Shown: positions 50,691 through 58,500 of the stretch, in pieces
Numbering within the stretch: the stretch's first letter is position 1
Layout of the letters: each line of letters begins with the position of its first letter
Assembly: GCA_900542575.1 (NCBI GenBank)
Contig: UQOE01000002.1
Span: forward strand, 89,562 to 153,561
DNA from: an uncultured Oscillospiraceae bacterium
Lineage (GTDB): Bacteria > Bacillota > Clostridia > Oscillospirales > Acutalibacteraceae
DNA length: 64,000 bases
Reading direction: 5' to 3'
Made by a program: the position numbers and the translations under genes
Notes under the pieces: model-generated
The model's database searches: none
Seen by the model: only the letters and a program-made list of their open reading frames with translations
What the model was told of the DNA's origin: nothing

Positions 50691-52532
50691 TTAGTCACTC
50701 GGCGTAATCCGCTTCGAGATCTGAATAATAGCCTGATAAACCGGCGTGTCCGACTTCGCAATGAGCGGAGCGGTGAAACCCTGTCCGTCGTTCATGACAC
50801 CGTTTTCCCGCTCCGTCTCGGTTATAGAGAAGGAAATATCATTCGGATCGTTTTGGTCGTCGGTAAAGGAATCGACGGCATCGACCAAAAGACCGCAGAG
50901 GGTCCTGGTGACCGGGCCGCGCAGGATTTTTGCCTTGCCGGCACCATTCAGGACGGCGTTATAGACATCCCGTTCTGCGTCCAGACCGGCGTTTTTCAGG
51001 ACATCCTCCGGCAGGAGCACGTTCAGAATGGTCTTTGCGGTATCGGCCGGGATTTCAGCGAGATGGACGGCGAGCACAGCGGCAATCTGGTTGACCAGGG
51101 TGCCGTCGGAGACGCGCTCGGTTCCGGCCTGAACCCAGGCGGGCATCAGACCATTGTCTGTGCCGTCCGAGTTCACGGCATAGACATAGTTGACATAGTC
51201 CAGAAGCGTCCTGCCGCTGCCGTCGCCGAGGGGCAGATCGGAGAGATCATCGGTGAGTCCTCCCAGCCAGTCGAGAACGGAGTCCGGGAAGTCGATCCCT
51301 TTGTCGGCAAATCCGTCCTCCAGCGTGATGGCCAGGTAGTTCCGGAAGATGGCCTTGGAGAGCATGAAGTTTCGACTGTAGGCCGTCAGATCGTCGATGT
51401 TGTTCTGCTTCTTCAGAATCTTGTCATAGTACTGGATTTTCAGGTTCTGGATAGTCCTCCCGTCCGCCTGAATCTGCTCCGCGCCGTTCCGGAAACTGCG
51501 GCTGAACTGGACGACCCGCATGGGGCACGGGTACTGTGAGCCCGATCCGGTCTCAATATCGTAGAGATCGTTGCCTTTCTCCGACCGGTTTTTCGCGACA
51601 TCCTGCGCATGGGCGTGGCCCGTAAACGCAAAATGCATGCCTGCATCTGCAAACTCCTTGGAGATGCGGTCCCAGTCATCCACCAGATACGTCTTCAGAT
51701 AGAGCGGCTGGATGGAGAAGTGTGCCACCAGGCCGTGGTGCTGAAGTCCAATAACGACGTCGCCTCTGGCCCGGGCCGCCGCAATCTGCTTCAGGGCCCA
51801 GTTTTCAAGATCTTTGGAGATGGCACCGCGGGTCTGGTGCTCCTCCTTCTGGTTGCTGGTATTGTCCGCACTATAGCAGCAGGAGTCAAGGGCAAGGATG
51901 GTATAGCCCTTTTTCGGCCGCGCCGCATAGGACTCCTGCCCGGATTCCTTCCCCGCGGGAGGCGTATAGCGGGCAATTACCGTTGGATCGCTGTATGTGA
52001 CTCCGCTGTAGATTGCGCGGAAGAGCTCCGGCGTGGTGCGGGTTGCCTTTGCGGCCTTGCCGTCCACCATCGGCTTGCTGTAGTCCTCCGCCTTCCGGTT
52101 GTTGATGTCATGGTTGCCGTTGATGACGTAGATATGCATCTTCGGCATCTCTTTTTTCAGCTTTTCGAGATTGGCCGCCAGCACGCGGTGGCTCTCGGCC
52201 TCTCCGTCTTTGGTGAGGTCCCCTGAGAGCAGAAGCACGTCCGGTTTCTCCTTCCGGACCTGATTCAGCTGTTCCAGGAAGATGGCCTCGCTCTCCGAGA
52301 GCATCTTCGGCACCTTGTTGCGCATGTGCCAGTAGCCCGCATTGTCCTCAATGAGATCGGATGCCAGCACATGGCAGTCCGACATAGACACCACCTTCAG
52401 CGAATCGGTGCCGCCCGATTTTTCCGCGGCCCCCGCCGTCGGCGCCAGCAGCAGGCTGGCCATCATCAGGAGACTGAGCAGCACCGCCAAAACACCGCGG
52501 CTTCTTCCCCTTCTCGATTCAATATTTGTCAT
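50691..52532 (-). CDS. Exported calcineurin-like metallophosphoesterase
   Basis: 613 residues. Sec signal peptide (RRGRSRGVLAVLLSLLMMAS then cleavage near AGAA-EKS, about residue 37). The mature protein repeats the motif set of the neighbour: MSDCHVL, LLLSGDLTKDGE, NGNHDINN, GLQHHGLVAH and FTGHAHAQD. It should hydrolyse phosphoesters outside the membrane, perhaps for phosphate or nucleotide scavenging (inference). The pair looks like a tandem duplication with divergent location. No cell-wall anchor motif is seen at the C-terminus. Confidence 0.87.
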   Translation of the reverse strand: MTNIESRRGRSRGVLAVLLSLLMMASLLLAPTAGAAEKSGGTDSLKVVSMSDCHVLASDLIEDNAGYWHMRNKVPKMLSESEAIFLEQLNQVRKEKPDVLLLSGDLTKDGEAESHRVLAANLEKLKKEMPKMHIYVINGNHDINNRKAEDYSKPMVDGKAAKATRTTPELFRAIYSGVTYSDPTVIARYTPPAGKESGQESYAARPKKGYTILALDSCCYSADNTSNQKEEHQTRGAISKDLENWALKQIAAARARGDVVIGLQHHGLVAHFSIQPLYLKTYLVDDWDRISKEFADAGMHFAFTGHAHAQDVAKNRSEKGNDLYDIETGSGSQYPCPMRVVQFSRSFRNGAEQIQADGRTIQNLKIQYYDKILKKQNNIDDLTAYSRNFMLSKAIFRNYLAITLEDGFADKGIDFPDSVLDWLGGLTDDLSDLPLGDGSGRTLLDYVNYVYAVNSDGTDNGLMPAWVQAGTERVSDGTLVNQIAAVLAVHLAEIPADTAKTILNVLLPEDVLKNAGLDAERDVYNAVLNGAGKAKILRGPVTRTLCGLLVDAVDSFTDDQNDPNDISFSITETERENGVMNDGQGFTAPLIAKSDTPVYQAIIQISKRITPSD

Positions 52533-52668
52533 AAAAACCTTTTTCCTTTCCACAGAACCTTTTTTTCGTTGAAGGAATCTTTATAAAAGAAATTCAACAA
52601 CAGTGTTTTTATTCTATCATACATCATGTACAATTCTTGTATAATTAGTGTAAGAAAGGAGATTTTCC

Positions 52669-53391
52669 ATGTTTTGTCCCAACTGCGGAACCCAGCTCCC
52701 GGACGGTTCCCGGTTCTGCCCCTCCTGCGGGTTCAGCCTGACCGGTGATACACCGGCAGATCCATCCCATCCGAAACCCCCGGTGCAGGCCCCTCAGCAG
52801 CCCTCTTATCAGCAGGTGCCGCCGGAGCCAAAGCAGCCGCGGCAGCCGCTGAACTGGCCTTCCTTCATTCGGACGATGACCACAGGCGACGTCCGAAACC
52901 TGTCCCTCGCCGGCCTTCAGGCGGCGCTGCTGGCCGCCCTCTGCGGCGTCATTTTTATCACACAGGACGCTGAGGGACTGCCGCGCGTCTTTGACACCGG
53001 CTCTTCCGGTTCGGTTGCGGTCACTGTCTTTTTCATCATTCTGATGATTGCCGCCCTTGTGCTGCTGGCGTTTTCCATTACTATCGACATCATCCAGCTC
53101 GCACGGCGAAGTACTATCAAAAATCTGGCGGCGAACCTGATTACGGATGTCGTCGTCTTCGGCGCCGCATTCTTCCTGATTCCCACCTATCAGACGTTCT
53201 ATGCAGCGGCGAAATATCTCGGTGAATACAGCGGCTTCTATGATGACTTTACAAACTTTGTTTACAGTTCCATTCCCTATATTGACCGATACCCCTCTGC
53301 GGCCGCCAGCATTACGGTTCTGGCCCTCTCCGCCATCGGCATCGCCGTCATCCTGTCGCTGGATTACCTGTACCGGGAGCCTGCCGAATAA
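52669..53391 (+). CDS. Zinc-ribbon membrane protein (first copy)
   Basis: 240 residues. N-terminal zinc ribbon with Cys 3, 6, 17 and 20 (CPNCGTQLPDGSRFCPSCG), a Pro/Gln-rich linker to about residue 60, then four hydrophobic helices. Related to the next gene (shared WPSF, TGSxGS and layout). Such proteins are common and uncharacterised in Clostridia. The zinc ribbon should be cytoplasmic. Has its own TATAAT-containing upstream region and a strong terminator. Confidence 0.75.
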   Translation: MFCPNCGTQLPDGSRFCPSCGFSLTGDTPADPSHPKPPVQAPQQPSYQQVPPEPKQPRQPLNWPSFIRTMTTGDVRNLSLAGLQAALLAALCGVIFITQDAEGLPRVFDTGSSGSVAVTVFFIILMIAALVLLAFSITIDIIQLARRSTIKNLAANLITDVVVFGAAFFLIPTYQTFYAAAKYLGEYSGFYDDFTNFVYSSIPYIDRYPSAAASITVLALSAIGIAVILSLDYLYREPAE

Positions 53392-53410
53392 AAACAAAAC
53401 TTTCATTTTC

Positions 53411-53443
53411 AGAAGCGGGATTTCTCCCGCTTCTTATTTTTTT
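53411..53443 (+). terminator. Terminator between the zinc-ribbon genes
   Basis: Perfect 10-bp stem AGAAGCGGGA/TCCCGCTTCT with loop TTTC, then TATTTTTTT. Confidence 0.9.
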
Positions 53444-53495
53444 CACAATCGTGATCTATAATAGTTGCCGTTAACATTGGAAAGGAGCAAAAAGA

Positions 53496-54206
53496 ATGAA
53501 ATGTCCGAACTGTGGATTCGAAATGCCGGACGGCCTGAAGTACTGCCCCAATTGCGGAACAGAGCTGCAGAACCAGTCCGCCCCGAAATCAGATGAGAGC
53601 CAGAAGAGGTTCTTCCACTGGCCATCCTTTGTCACCAATATGACCGCCTCTCAGTACAGCGGCATCGCCTTTTCAGGTACTGTGCTCGGTCTGCTGGCGT
53701 CTGTTTTGGCGCTCATCTTCATTGCGCCCACCCGCACAGCGCTCCCGCGTATCTGGTACACCGGCTCTGCCGGCTCCAGCGCAATCGCCGCCGTCTCCAT
53801 GATTCTTTTCATCGGGGCCATCGTCCTGAACTTTGCGGCCGCCGTGTTCGGCGGAATCCAGCTGGGACGAAAGGCGGGCTATCCGCATCTCATCCAGACG
53901 CTTTGCGCCGTCGGCGTTGACTTTGTCGCGCTGTTCTTCCTCATCCCCACCATGCAGTATTTTCTCAACGAGGCCCAGGTGCTGAATATGGGGTTCGACA
54001 TGAACAGCTTTTTCCAGGGCATCGCAATGGCAGGACCCGAGACCGTCCACGATCTCCTGAGGCAGATAAATACCCCATCTGTCGCAGCCTCCATCGTTAT
54101 TCTGGTCCTGTCGGCCGCCGCGGTAATCGTGGTGCTCAATGCCAGCCTGCGTACCCCTGCCGATGCCGGCCCAGCCGATGAGCTCGCCGAAAAAGTATAT
54201 CTGTAA
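53496..54206 (+). CDS. Zinc-ribbon membrane protein (second copy)
   Basis: 236 residues. Same plan as the preceding gene: zinc ribbon with Cys 3, 6, 17, 20, short linker, WPSFVTNMTASQYSG, then four membrane helices with TGSAGSSAIAAV. The two genes are separate transcription units (terminator between them), so the duplication includes their control regions. Function unknown. Confidence 0.75.
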   Translation: MKCPNCGFEMPDGLKYCPNCGTELQNQSAPKSDESQKRFFHWPSFVTNMTASQYSGIAFSGTVLGLLASVLALIFIAPTRTALPRIWYTGSAGSSAIAAVSMILFIGAIVLNFAAAVFGGIQLGRKAGYPHLIQTLCAVGVDFVALFFLIPTMQYFLNEAQVLNMGFDMNSFFQGIAMAGPETVHDLLRQINTPSVAASIVILVLSAAAVIVVLNASLRTPADAGPADELAEKVYL

Positions 54207-54217
54207 TTTCCGCACAC

Positions 54218-54246
54218 AAAAAGGACCGCTGCAGCGGTCCTTTTTT
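54218..54246 (+). terminator. Terminator after the second zinc-ribbon gene
   Basis: AAAAAGGACCGCT/AGCGGTCCTTTTT palindrome around GC, followed by more T. Shares its core stem with terminators at 25221 and 59643. Confidence 0.9.
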
Positions 54247-54421
54247 CTTTTGCCGGAATGCCGTTCTGGCAGATCAGAAAGCCGAACTTGAAAACAGATC
54301 TGCCATTTTCGAAAAAACTTGAAATAATATCTGCCACACCCAGCCGGGCGGCGCCAGAACACACGAATTGCTTCGGCTAACCGCTGCCATTCTATGAAGC
54401 CAATCTGCACAAAACACATGC

Positions 54422-54457
54422 AAAAAACCGCCTCCCGCTTTTCTCGCGGGAGGCGGT
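54422..54457 (-). terminator. Terminator after the unrecognised 54.5-kb gene
   Basis: Minus strand: 12-bp stem ACCGCCTCCCGC with its complement, 7-nt loop, then TTTTTT. Confidence 0.9.
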
Positions 54458-54474
54458 CAGTCTATTGAAAACAG

Positions 54475-55401
54475 TTATTCCGGAAGCTTTATGGCCTTTG
54501 CCAGAGTGAAAGTCGGCATAATGGTTTTGGCCTTGGTACCGTCCTCGAGAACGATATCTTTGCCATCGGCGTCTTTTGCGTTGACGCGGCGACCCTCGAA
54601 TCGCGCACGCTTAATGTGGGGCTTCTGGGACTTCGTGGTTTTGCCCTCTTCCACCCAGTGGATTTCCATGGGATCTTCCCCGGAGGCGATGACCTTGTCG
54701 GCCAGATCCTTCATGGGGGCGCCGGACTGCGCGCCGACCTCCCAGTAGGACGGGCGGATCATCTGATGGGTCTTCTTGCCGACCTTTTTGCGGGAGACGC
54801 AGGTCTCCTTGTGGAACGCGACATCGGGCTCTTTCTGGCTCAGATAGGCGGTCAGGAGCAGAGCGGCGCGGAGTCCCAGCTGCGGCGGCTCCTCGGTAAC
54901 GCGGTCAATCTTCAGACTGGCGGGGTCGGCGTCTGCCTTCCAGGTGCCGGTGACGACGAAGCCGTTGCGGAAGAAGGTCAGGCACTGGAGCACTGCGTCC
55001 GGAATGTCCGTCTCAACGAAGATGCCGTTGATTTCGCTGTTGGCATCGTGCAGATCCAGGAAAAAGGTGTTGAACGGCGGGTGAAGCATCTCGCTCTTCA
55101 CGGTCGTAATGTCCGCGGCCATCAGGGCGTTGTAGAGACCTTTTTCCACGTGATACGACTGGCGGGAAGCCTGCCAGTCTTTGATGTTGGCGTAGCCGCG
55201 GAAGTACTGTTCCACCACGCCGGCGCGGTCCGGATCGTTCTGCATGACCGCCGACATGACCTGGATAGAGATATCCCGCAGGGCCTCCTGGCGGTTGCCC
55301 CGGGCCTGGATTTCCCGGTCGATCTGGCGGTAGAATGCATCGAAGTCCCGGTTGGATTTCATGCAGATGTCGGCATACGAATCTAAATACTGTTTTGGCA
55401 T
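54475..55401 (-). CDS. Unrecognised 308-residue cytoplasmic protein
   Basis: No family recognised. No signal peptide or membrane helix. The first third is helical and charged (DICMKSNRDFDAFYRQIDREI), the middle holds LHDANSEINGIFVETDIPD, and the last third is basic with RKKVGKKTHQMIRPSYWEVG and PHIKRARFEGRRV, which could contact nucleic acid. It is a single-gene unit with an extended -10 promoter, GGAG 8 nt before the ATG and a strong terminator. Lies divergently next to the sigma-factor array; a link is not shown. Confidence 0.7.
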   Translation of the reverse strand: MPKQYLDSYADICMKSNRDFDAFYRQIDREIQARGNRQEALRDISIQVMSAVMQNDPDRAGVVEQYFRGYANIKDWQASRQSYHVEKGLYNALMAADITTVKSEMLHPPFNTFFLDLHDANSEINGIFVETDIPDAVLQCLTFFRNGFVVTGTWKADADPASLKIDRVTEEPPQLGLRAALLLTAYLSQKEPDVAFHKETCVSRKKVGKKTHQMIRPSYWEVGAQSGAPMKDLADKVIASGEDPMEIHWVEEGKTTKSQKPHIKRARFEGRRVNAKDADGKDIVLEDGTKAKTIMPTFTLAKAIKLPE

Positions 55402-55433
55402 CGTTCTCACTCCTATAGTGAATCTGATTTTAA

Positions 55434-55442
55434 ATTATAGCA
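55434..55442 (-). promoter_or_regulatory. Extended -10 promoter of the unrecognised gene
   Basis: Minus strand TGCTATAAT (box 55439-55434), about 33 bp before the ATG. Confidence 0.6.
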
Positions 55443-55554
55443 CAATTGACCTTCGTTCCGCCACCGGCCGGATTTGGAAAGATTGGCAGAACTTTTTCCC
55501 CCTGTCATCCCCTCTTCTTCCTGCGAAGTTTGAAGAAGGAGCGTGGAGACCGAC

Positions 55555-56295
55555 ATGGCCTATTCCAAGCAGTTTGACTACACGGAAAATATTCAGCAGA
55601 TCCTTGGCGGGAGCGAAGAGGCGTTCAACCGCCTCTATATGCAGTCGATCGGACTGGTAGAAGCCGCCTGCCGCAAATATCTGAAGGACAAGACACTCAC
55701 CGACGACATGGTATTGGACGTCTACGTGCAGGTCCGCAGCAGCCTTTCCCAGCTGCGCGACCCCGAGAAATTCAACGGATGGGTCACCACCATCGCCCGC
55801 AACCGCTGCTTTCGGGAAAATCAGCGCAACGAAACCGCCGAACGCGAGCGCCGGACGACGCCGATTCCGGATCTCCACGACGACAATGTCGCCGAGGACC
55901 GCATCCTGTTCCAGACCGCCCGGGATGAGACGGCAGACCTCGAAAACGACGAACTCCTCCGCCAGATCATGGCGGATCTCTCGGAGAGGGAGCGCCGCTG
56001 CATTTATTTGTACTTTATGGAGAACTACAAAGACCGCGAAATTGCTGAAATGCTCAACATCCCCCTCGGCACCGTCAAAAGCAGCAAACACTATGCCATG
56101 AAGAAAATGCGGAGGAAAGCAGACGACATTGAGGAAAAAGAAGGCATCGCACTGCACGGGTTCTCCTTCCCCGCCCTGATCCATGCCCGCCGCCTCTATC
56201 AATCTCTGCGCGATCCATCCATTGCAGCGTCCGCGGCTGTCTCCGCCCCGGCTCCAATCGCCGCCGCCCATACGGCCGGTGTCTCCTTCTGGTGA
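55555..56295 (+). CDS. Sigma-70 family factor, copy 1, released from its anchor by a stop
   Basis: 246 residues. Region 2 (about 20-90, EEAFNRLY and KFNGWVTTIARNRCF) and region 4 (about 140-190, IAEMLNIPLGTVKSSKHYAMKK) of an ECF-like sigma factor, then the family linker LHGFSFPAL near 199. It ends at an in-frame TGA right after SFW, exactly where copies 2 and 3 enter the membrane helix. The same frame continues after the TGA into a helix and outer tail (56296-56625). Copy 1 would thus be a soluble sigma factor. Start 55555 has GGAG 6 nt upstream. Confidence 0.85.
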   Translation: MAYSKQFDYTENIQQILGGSEEAFNRLYMQSIGLVEAACRKYLKDKTLTDDMVLDVYVQVRSSLSQLRDPEKFNGWVTTIARNRCFRENQRNETAERERRTTPIPDLHDDNVAEDRILFQTARDETADLENDELLRQIMADLSERERRCIYLYFMENYKDREIAEMLNIPLGTVKSSKHYAMKKMRRKADDIEEKEGIALHGFSFPALIHARRLYQSLRDPSIAASAAVSAPAPIAAAHTAGVSFW

Positions 56296-56625
56296 AAACT
56301 GCTTGCAATTATGCTTACAATTGGAGTAGCTGCTGGTGGAATCGGCTATGGCATTAGCTATAGCCGGGAACAGAGGCCGGGGACGTCGAATGTGTTTGTC
56401 TCAACGACCACGAATTCTACTGCTGTCCGCGCTGCAGCAGCAAATCCCCGCAAAACAGCCTCTGTTAGTATCCAGCAAAGAAATATAAGTGTAACAAGTG
56501 TCCGTCAGCCGTTTCCTGCAGGGCTCGTTGTGACCAATAATGATGATCCCCCAGGCCAAACTTCAGATACAGAATCCAGTCAAATATTAAGTAGTACTAC
56601 TCACCAAGATATTCCATATAATTAA
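56296..56625 (+). pseudogene. Detached membrane anchor and outer tail of sigma copy 1
   Basis: In frame with the upstream sigma gene after its TGA: KLLAIMLTIGVAAGGIGYGI forms the expected membrane helix, followed by a Ser/Thr/Asn-rich tail ending near DIPYN. Joined through the stop, the product would be about 355 residues, close to the 374 and 373 of copies 2 and 3. An internal ATG at 56311 lacks a ribosome site, so the tail is probably not made unless the TGA is read through. Confidence 0.7.
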
Positions 56626-56639
56626 TAAGGAGACCCGCC

Positions 56640-57125
56640 ATGGATATGGACCAGCACTTTCTTGTCAACAAATCGAAGATCGCGCAGATGATGGACGCGC
56701 TGGAGATTGGACCGGAGGACCGGGTCCTGGAGCTCGGAGCAGGGATGGGTACCGTGTCCCGCCATATACCGCGCTGCCGGTCGCTGACGCTCGTCGAGAA
56801 AGACGCCGAGCTTTGTGGGTATCTGATAGAACAGTTTCAGTTCGATCCAGATGTACAAATTATCTGCGACGATGCCCGTCTCGTGCTCCCCGAGTGGAAG
56901 ACGGATAAAATTCTGAGCTGCCTGCCCTGGGAACTGACGCCAGAAATCCTTTCAATCCTAGCTGTTACGCCATTTTCGGCAGCTGTCATGTGTGTGCGTA
57001 AAGGAGATAGCCATTACAGCAATTTTGGACAACTTGATGTGCAAAAATTATGCATTTTAGATAAATTTGACTTTTCTCCCGCCCAGAGCTTCGACTCCGA
57101 GGCGCTCCTCATTCGGCATAGATAA
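56640..57125 (+). CDS. Short KsgA/Dim1-like adenine methyltransferase domain
   Basis: 161 residues. The opening DQHFLVN and the SAM loop VLELGAGMGTVSRHI with acidic VEKDAEL match rRNA adenine dimethylases, closest in style to archaeal/eukaryotic Dim1 (DQHFL). The catalytic motif NLPY reads SCLPWE near residue 100, and the C-terminal RNA-binding domain (about 90 residues) is missing. It may be a stand-alone methyltransferase with a changed target, or a decayed one. AAGGAG lies before the ATG, and it starts 14 bp after the copy 1 tail, so it is in the same transcript. Confidence 0.75.
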   Translation: MDMDQHFLVNKSKIAQMMDALEIGPEDRVLELGAGMGTVSRHIPRCRSLTLVEKDAELCGYLIEQFQFDPDVQIICDDARLVLPEWKTDKILSCLPWELTPEILSILAVTPFSAAVMCVRKGDSHYSNFGQLDVQKLCILDKFDFSPAQSFDSEALLIRHR

Positions 57126-57236
57126 ACTTTATTGTAGGAAGAAAAATGAACCAGTTTGCCGTGAAATGTGTCTTTTTTAAATACAATGTTGTAAAATTGA
57201 CATACAAAACTCATTGGGAAAGAGCTATCTATTTTC

Positions 57237-58361
57237 ATGGCATACGAAGATAATTTTGACTACACATCCAACGTCAAAGCTGCCATTCGCGGAGATGAAG
57301 AGGCGTTCAACCGCCTCTACTGGCAGTCCTACGACCTGGTCTACGCCACCTGCCGCTCCTCGGTCAGCGACCGTTCCATGACCGACGACATGGTGCAGGA
57401 GACCTATATTCAGGTCTACCACAAGCTGTATCAGATTAAAGATCCCAGCAAATTCAACGGCTGGGTCTGCACCGTTGCCCGGAATATCTGCTACCGGGAA
57501 AACGGGAGCAACAAGACCAAAGAAAAGGAGCGCCGCACAACACCTATTGGCGGAGTCCACGACGACAACATGGCAGATGAGCGCATCCTGTACCAGATGA
57601 ACCGGGATGAGTTTAACGAACTTGCCAACGACGATTTCGTCGGTCAGCTCCTTTCGGACTTAAATGAAGAGGAGCGACGCTGCATTCTCCTCTACAGCGA
57701 GGGCTACAAAGAGAAAGAAATTGCCGAAATGCTGGAAATTCCGCTCGGCACCGTCAAGAGCCGCAAACACTACGCCCTCGGGAAAATGCGGAAGCAGGCG
57801 GAGGAAATCGAGGAGAAAGAGGGTTACAAGCTGCACGGTTTCACGGCCCCGGCCTTTTTCGGCGCGCTCCGCATCCTGCGCCGTGTCCAGGAGGCACTTG
57901 GATTTTCCGCATCCGCGCCCGCAAGCACATTTCAGGCGGAACAGAAAGCGAATCCCGCCGGTTCCGTCGGAGAAGCTTCTGCTGCGGCAGGCGCAAAGGC
58001 GTCCAGCCATGTTATGCTTTGGCGCATTCTTGCTGTCGTCCTCTCGCTCGGGGTCGTTGCAGCAGCTGTCTCTCTGGCCATTACGCACCGTACCCAAAAC
58101 GCCGGCTCTCTGATGCCCTCCCGCTCCGTCGTCACCTCCGTAAGCAGGTCAACTGCGGCCGGCGGAGGCCAGGCGGCAAATCGGAACCGCTCTCAGGCAA
58201 ACAGCACCACTGCGGCCCGGGCCAACCGGGCGCAGCAGGCCGCGCAGAACCGAGGTCAGCAGAACGCGGCCAACAATAATCGATCCGCCCCGCAGACGCA
58301 GGCAGCCAACCTCGCCACGACAGCAGATGATCGTGTCTTCAATATGGATGTAAACAATTAA
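57237..58361 (+). CDS. Membrane-tethered sigma-70 family factor, copy 2
   Basis: 374 residues. Sigma region 2 (EEAFNRLYWQSYDLV, DDMVQETYIQVY, FNGWVCTVARNICY), region 4 (EKEIAEMLEIPLGTVKSRKH near 160), linker LHGFTAPAF near 199, Ala/Ser linker, one membrane helix (about 258-280, LWRILAVVLSLGVVAAAVSL) and an outer tail of about 90 residues rich in Asn, Gln, Ala, Ser and Arg, ending DDRVFNMDVNN. The sigma part is inside by the topology rule. Release by proteolysis in response to an outer signal is inference. Ribosome site is weak (GGGAAAG). Confidence 0.88.
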   Translation: MAYEDNFDYTSNVKAAIRGDEEAFNRLYWQSYDLVYATCRSSVSDRSMTDDMVQETYIQVYHKLYQIKDPSKFNGWVCTVARNICYRENGSNKTKEKERRTTPIGGVHDDNMADERILYQMNRDEFNELANDDFVGQLLSDLNEEERRCILLYSEGYKEKEIAEMLEIPLGTVKSRKHYALGKMRKQAEEIEEKEGYKLHGFTAPAFFGALRILRRVQEALGFSASAPASTFQAEQKANPAGSVGEASAAAGAKASSHVMLWRILAVVLSLGVVAAAVSLAITHRTQNAGSLMPSRSVVTSVSRSTAAGGGQAANRNRSQANSTTAARANRAQQAAQNRGQQNAANNNRSAPQTQAANLATTADDRVFNMDVNN

Positions 58362-58441
58362 CCGACACAGACTGCCTGTATCCGCTCCATTTCGGGTACG
58401 GGCACTGTTTCTGTCCGGCATTCTGTTACACTAAGAAAACT

Positions 58442-58470
58442 TTGCCATCTGTTTTCAATCCGTCTATAAT
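58442..58470 (+). promoter_or_regulatory. Sigma-A type promoter of sigma copy 3
   Basis: -35 TTGCCA (58442-58447), 17-bp spacer, -10 TATAAT (58465-58470), 30 bp before the ATG. So copy 3 is transcribed on its own. Confidence 0.7.
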
Positions 58471-58500
58471 GTTTTTATTCTAATAAAATGAGGAACCTCT

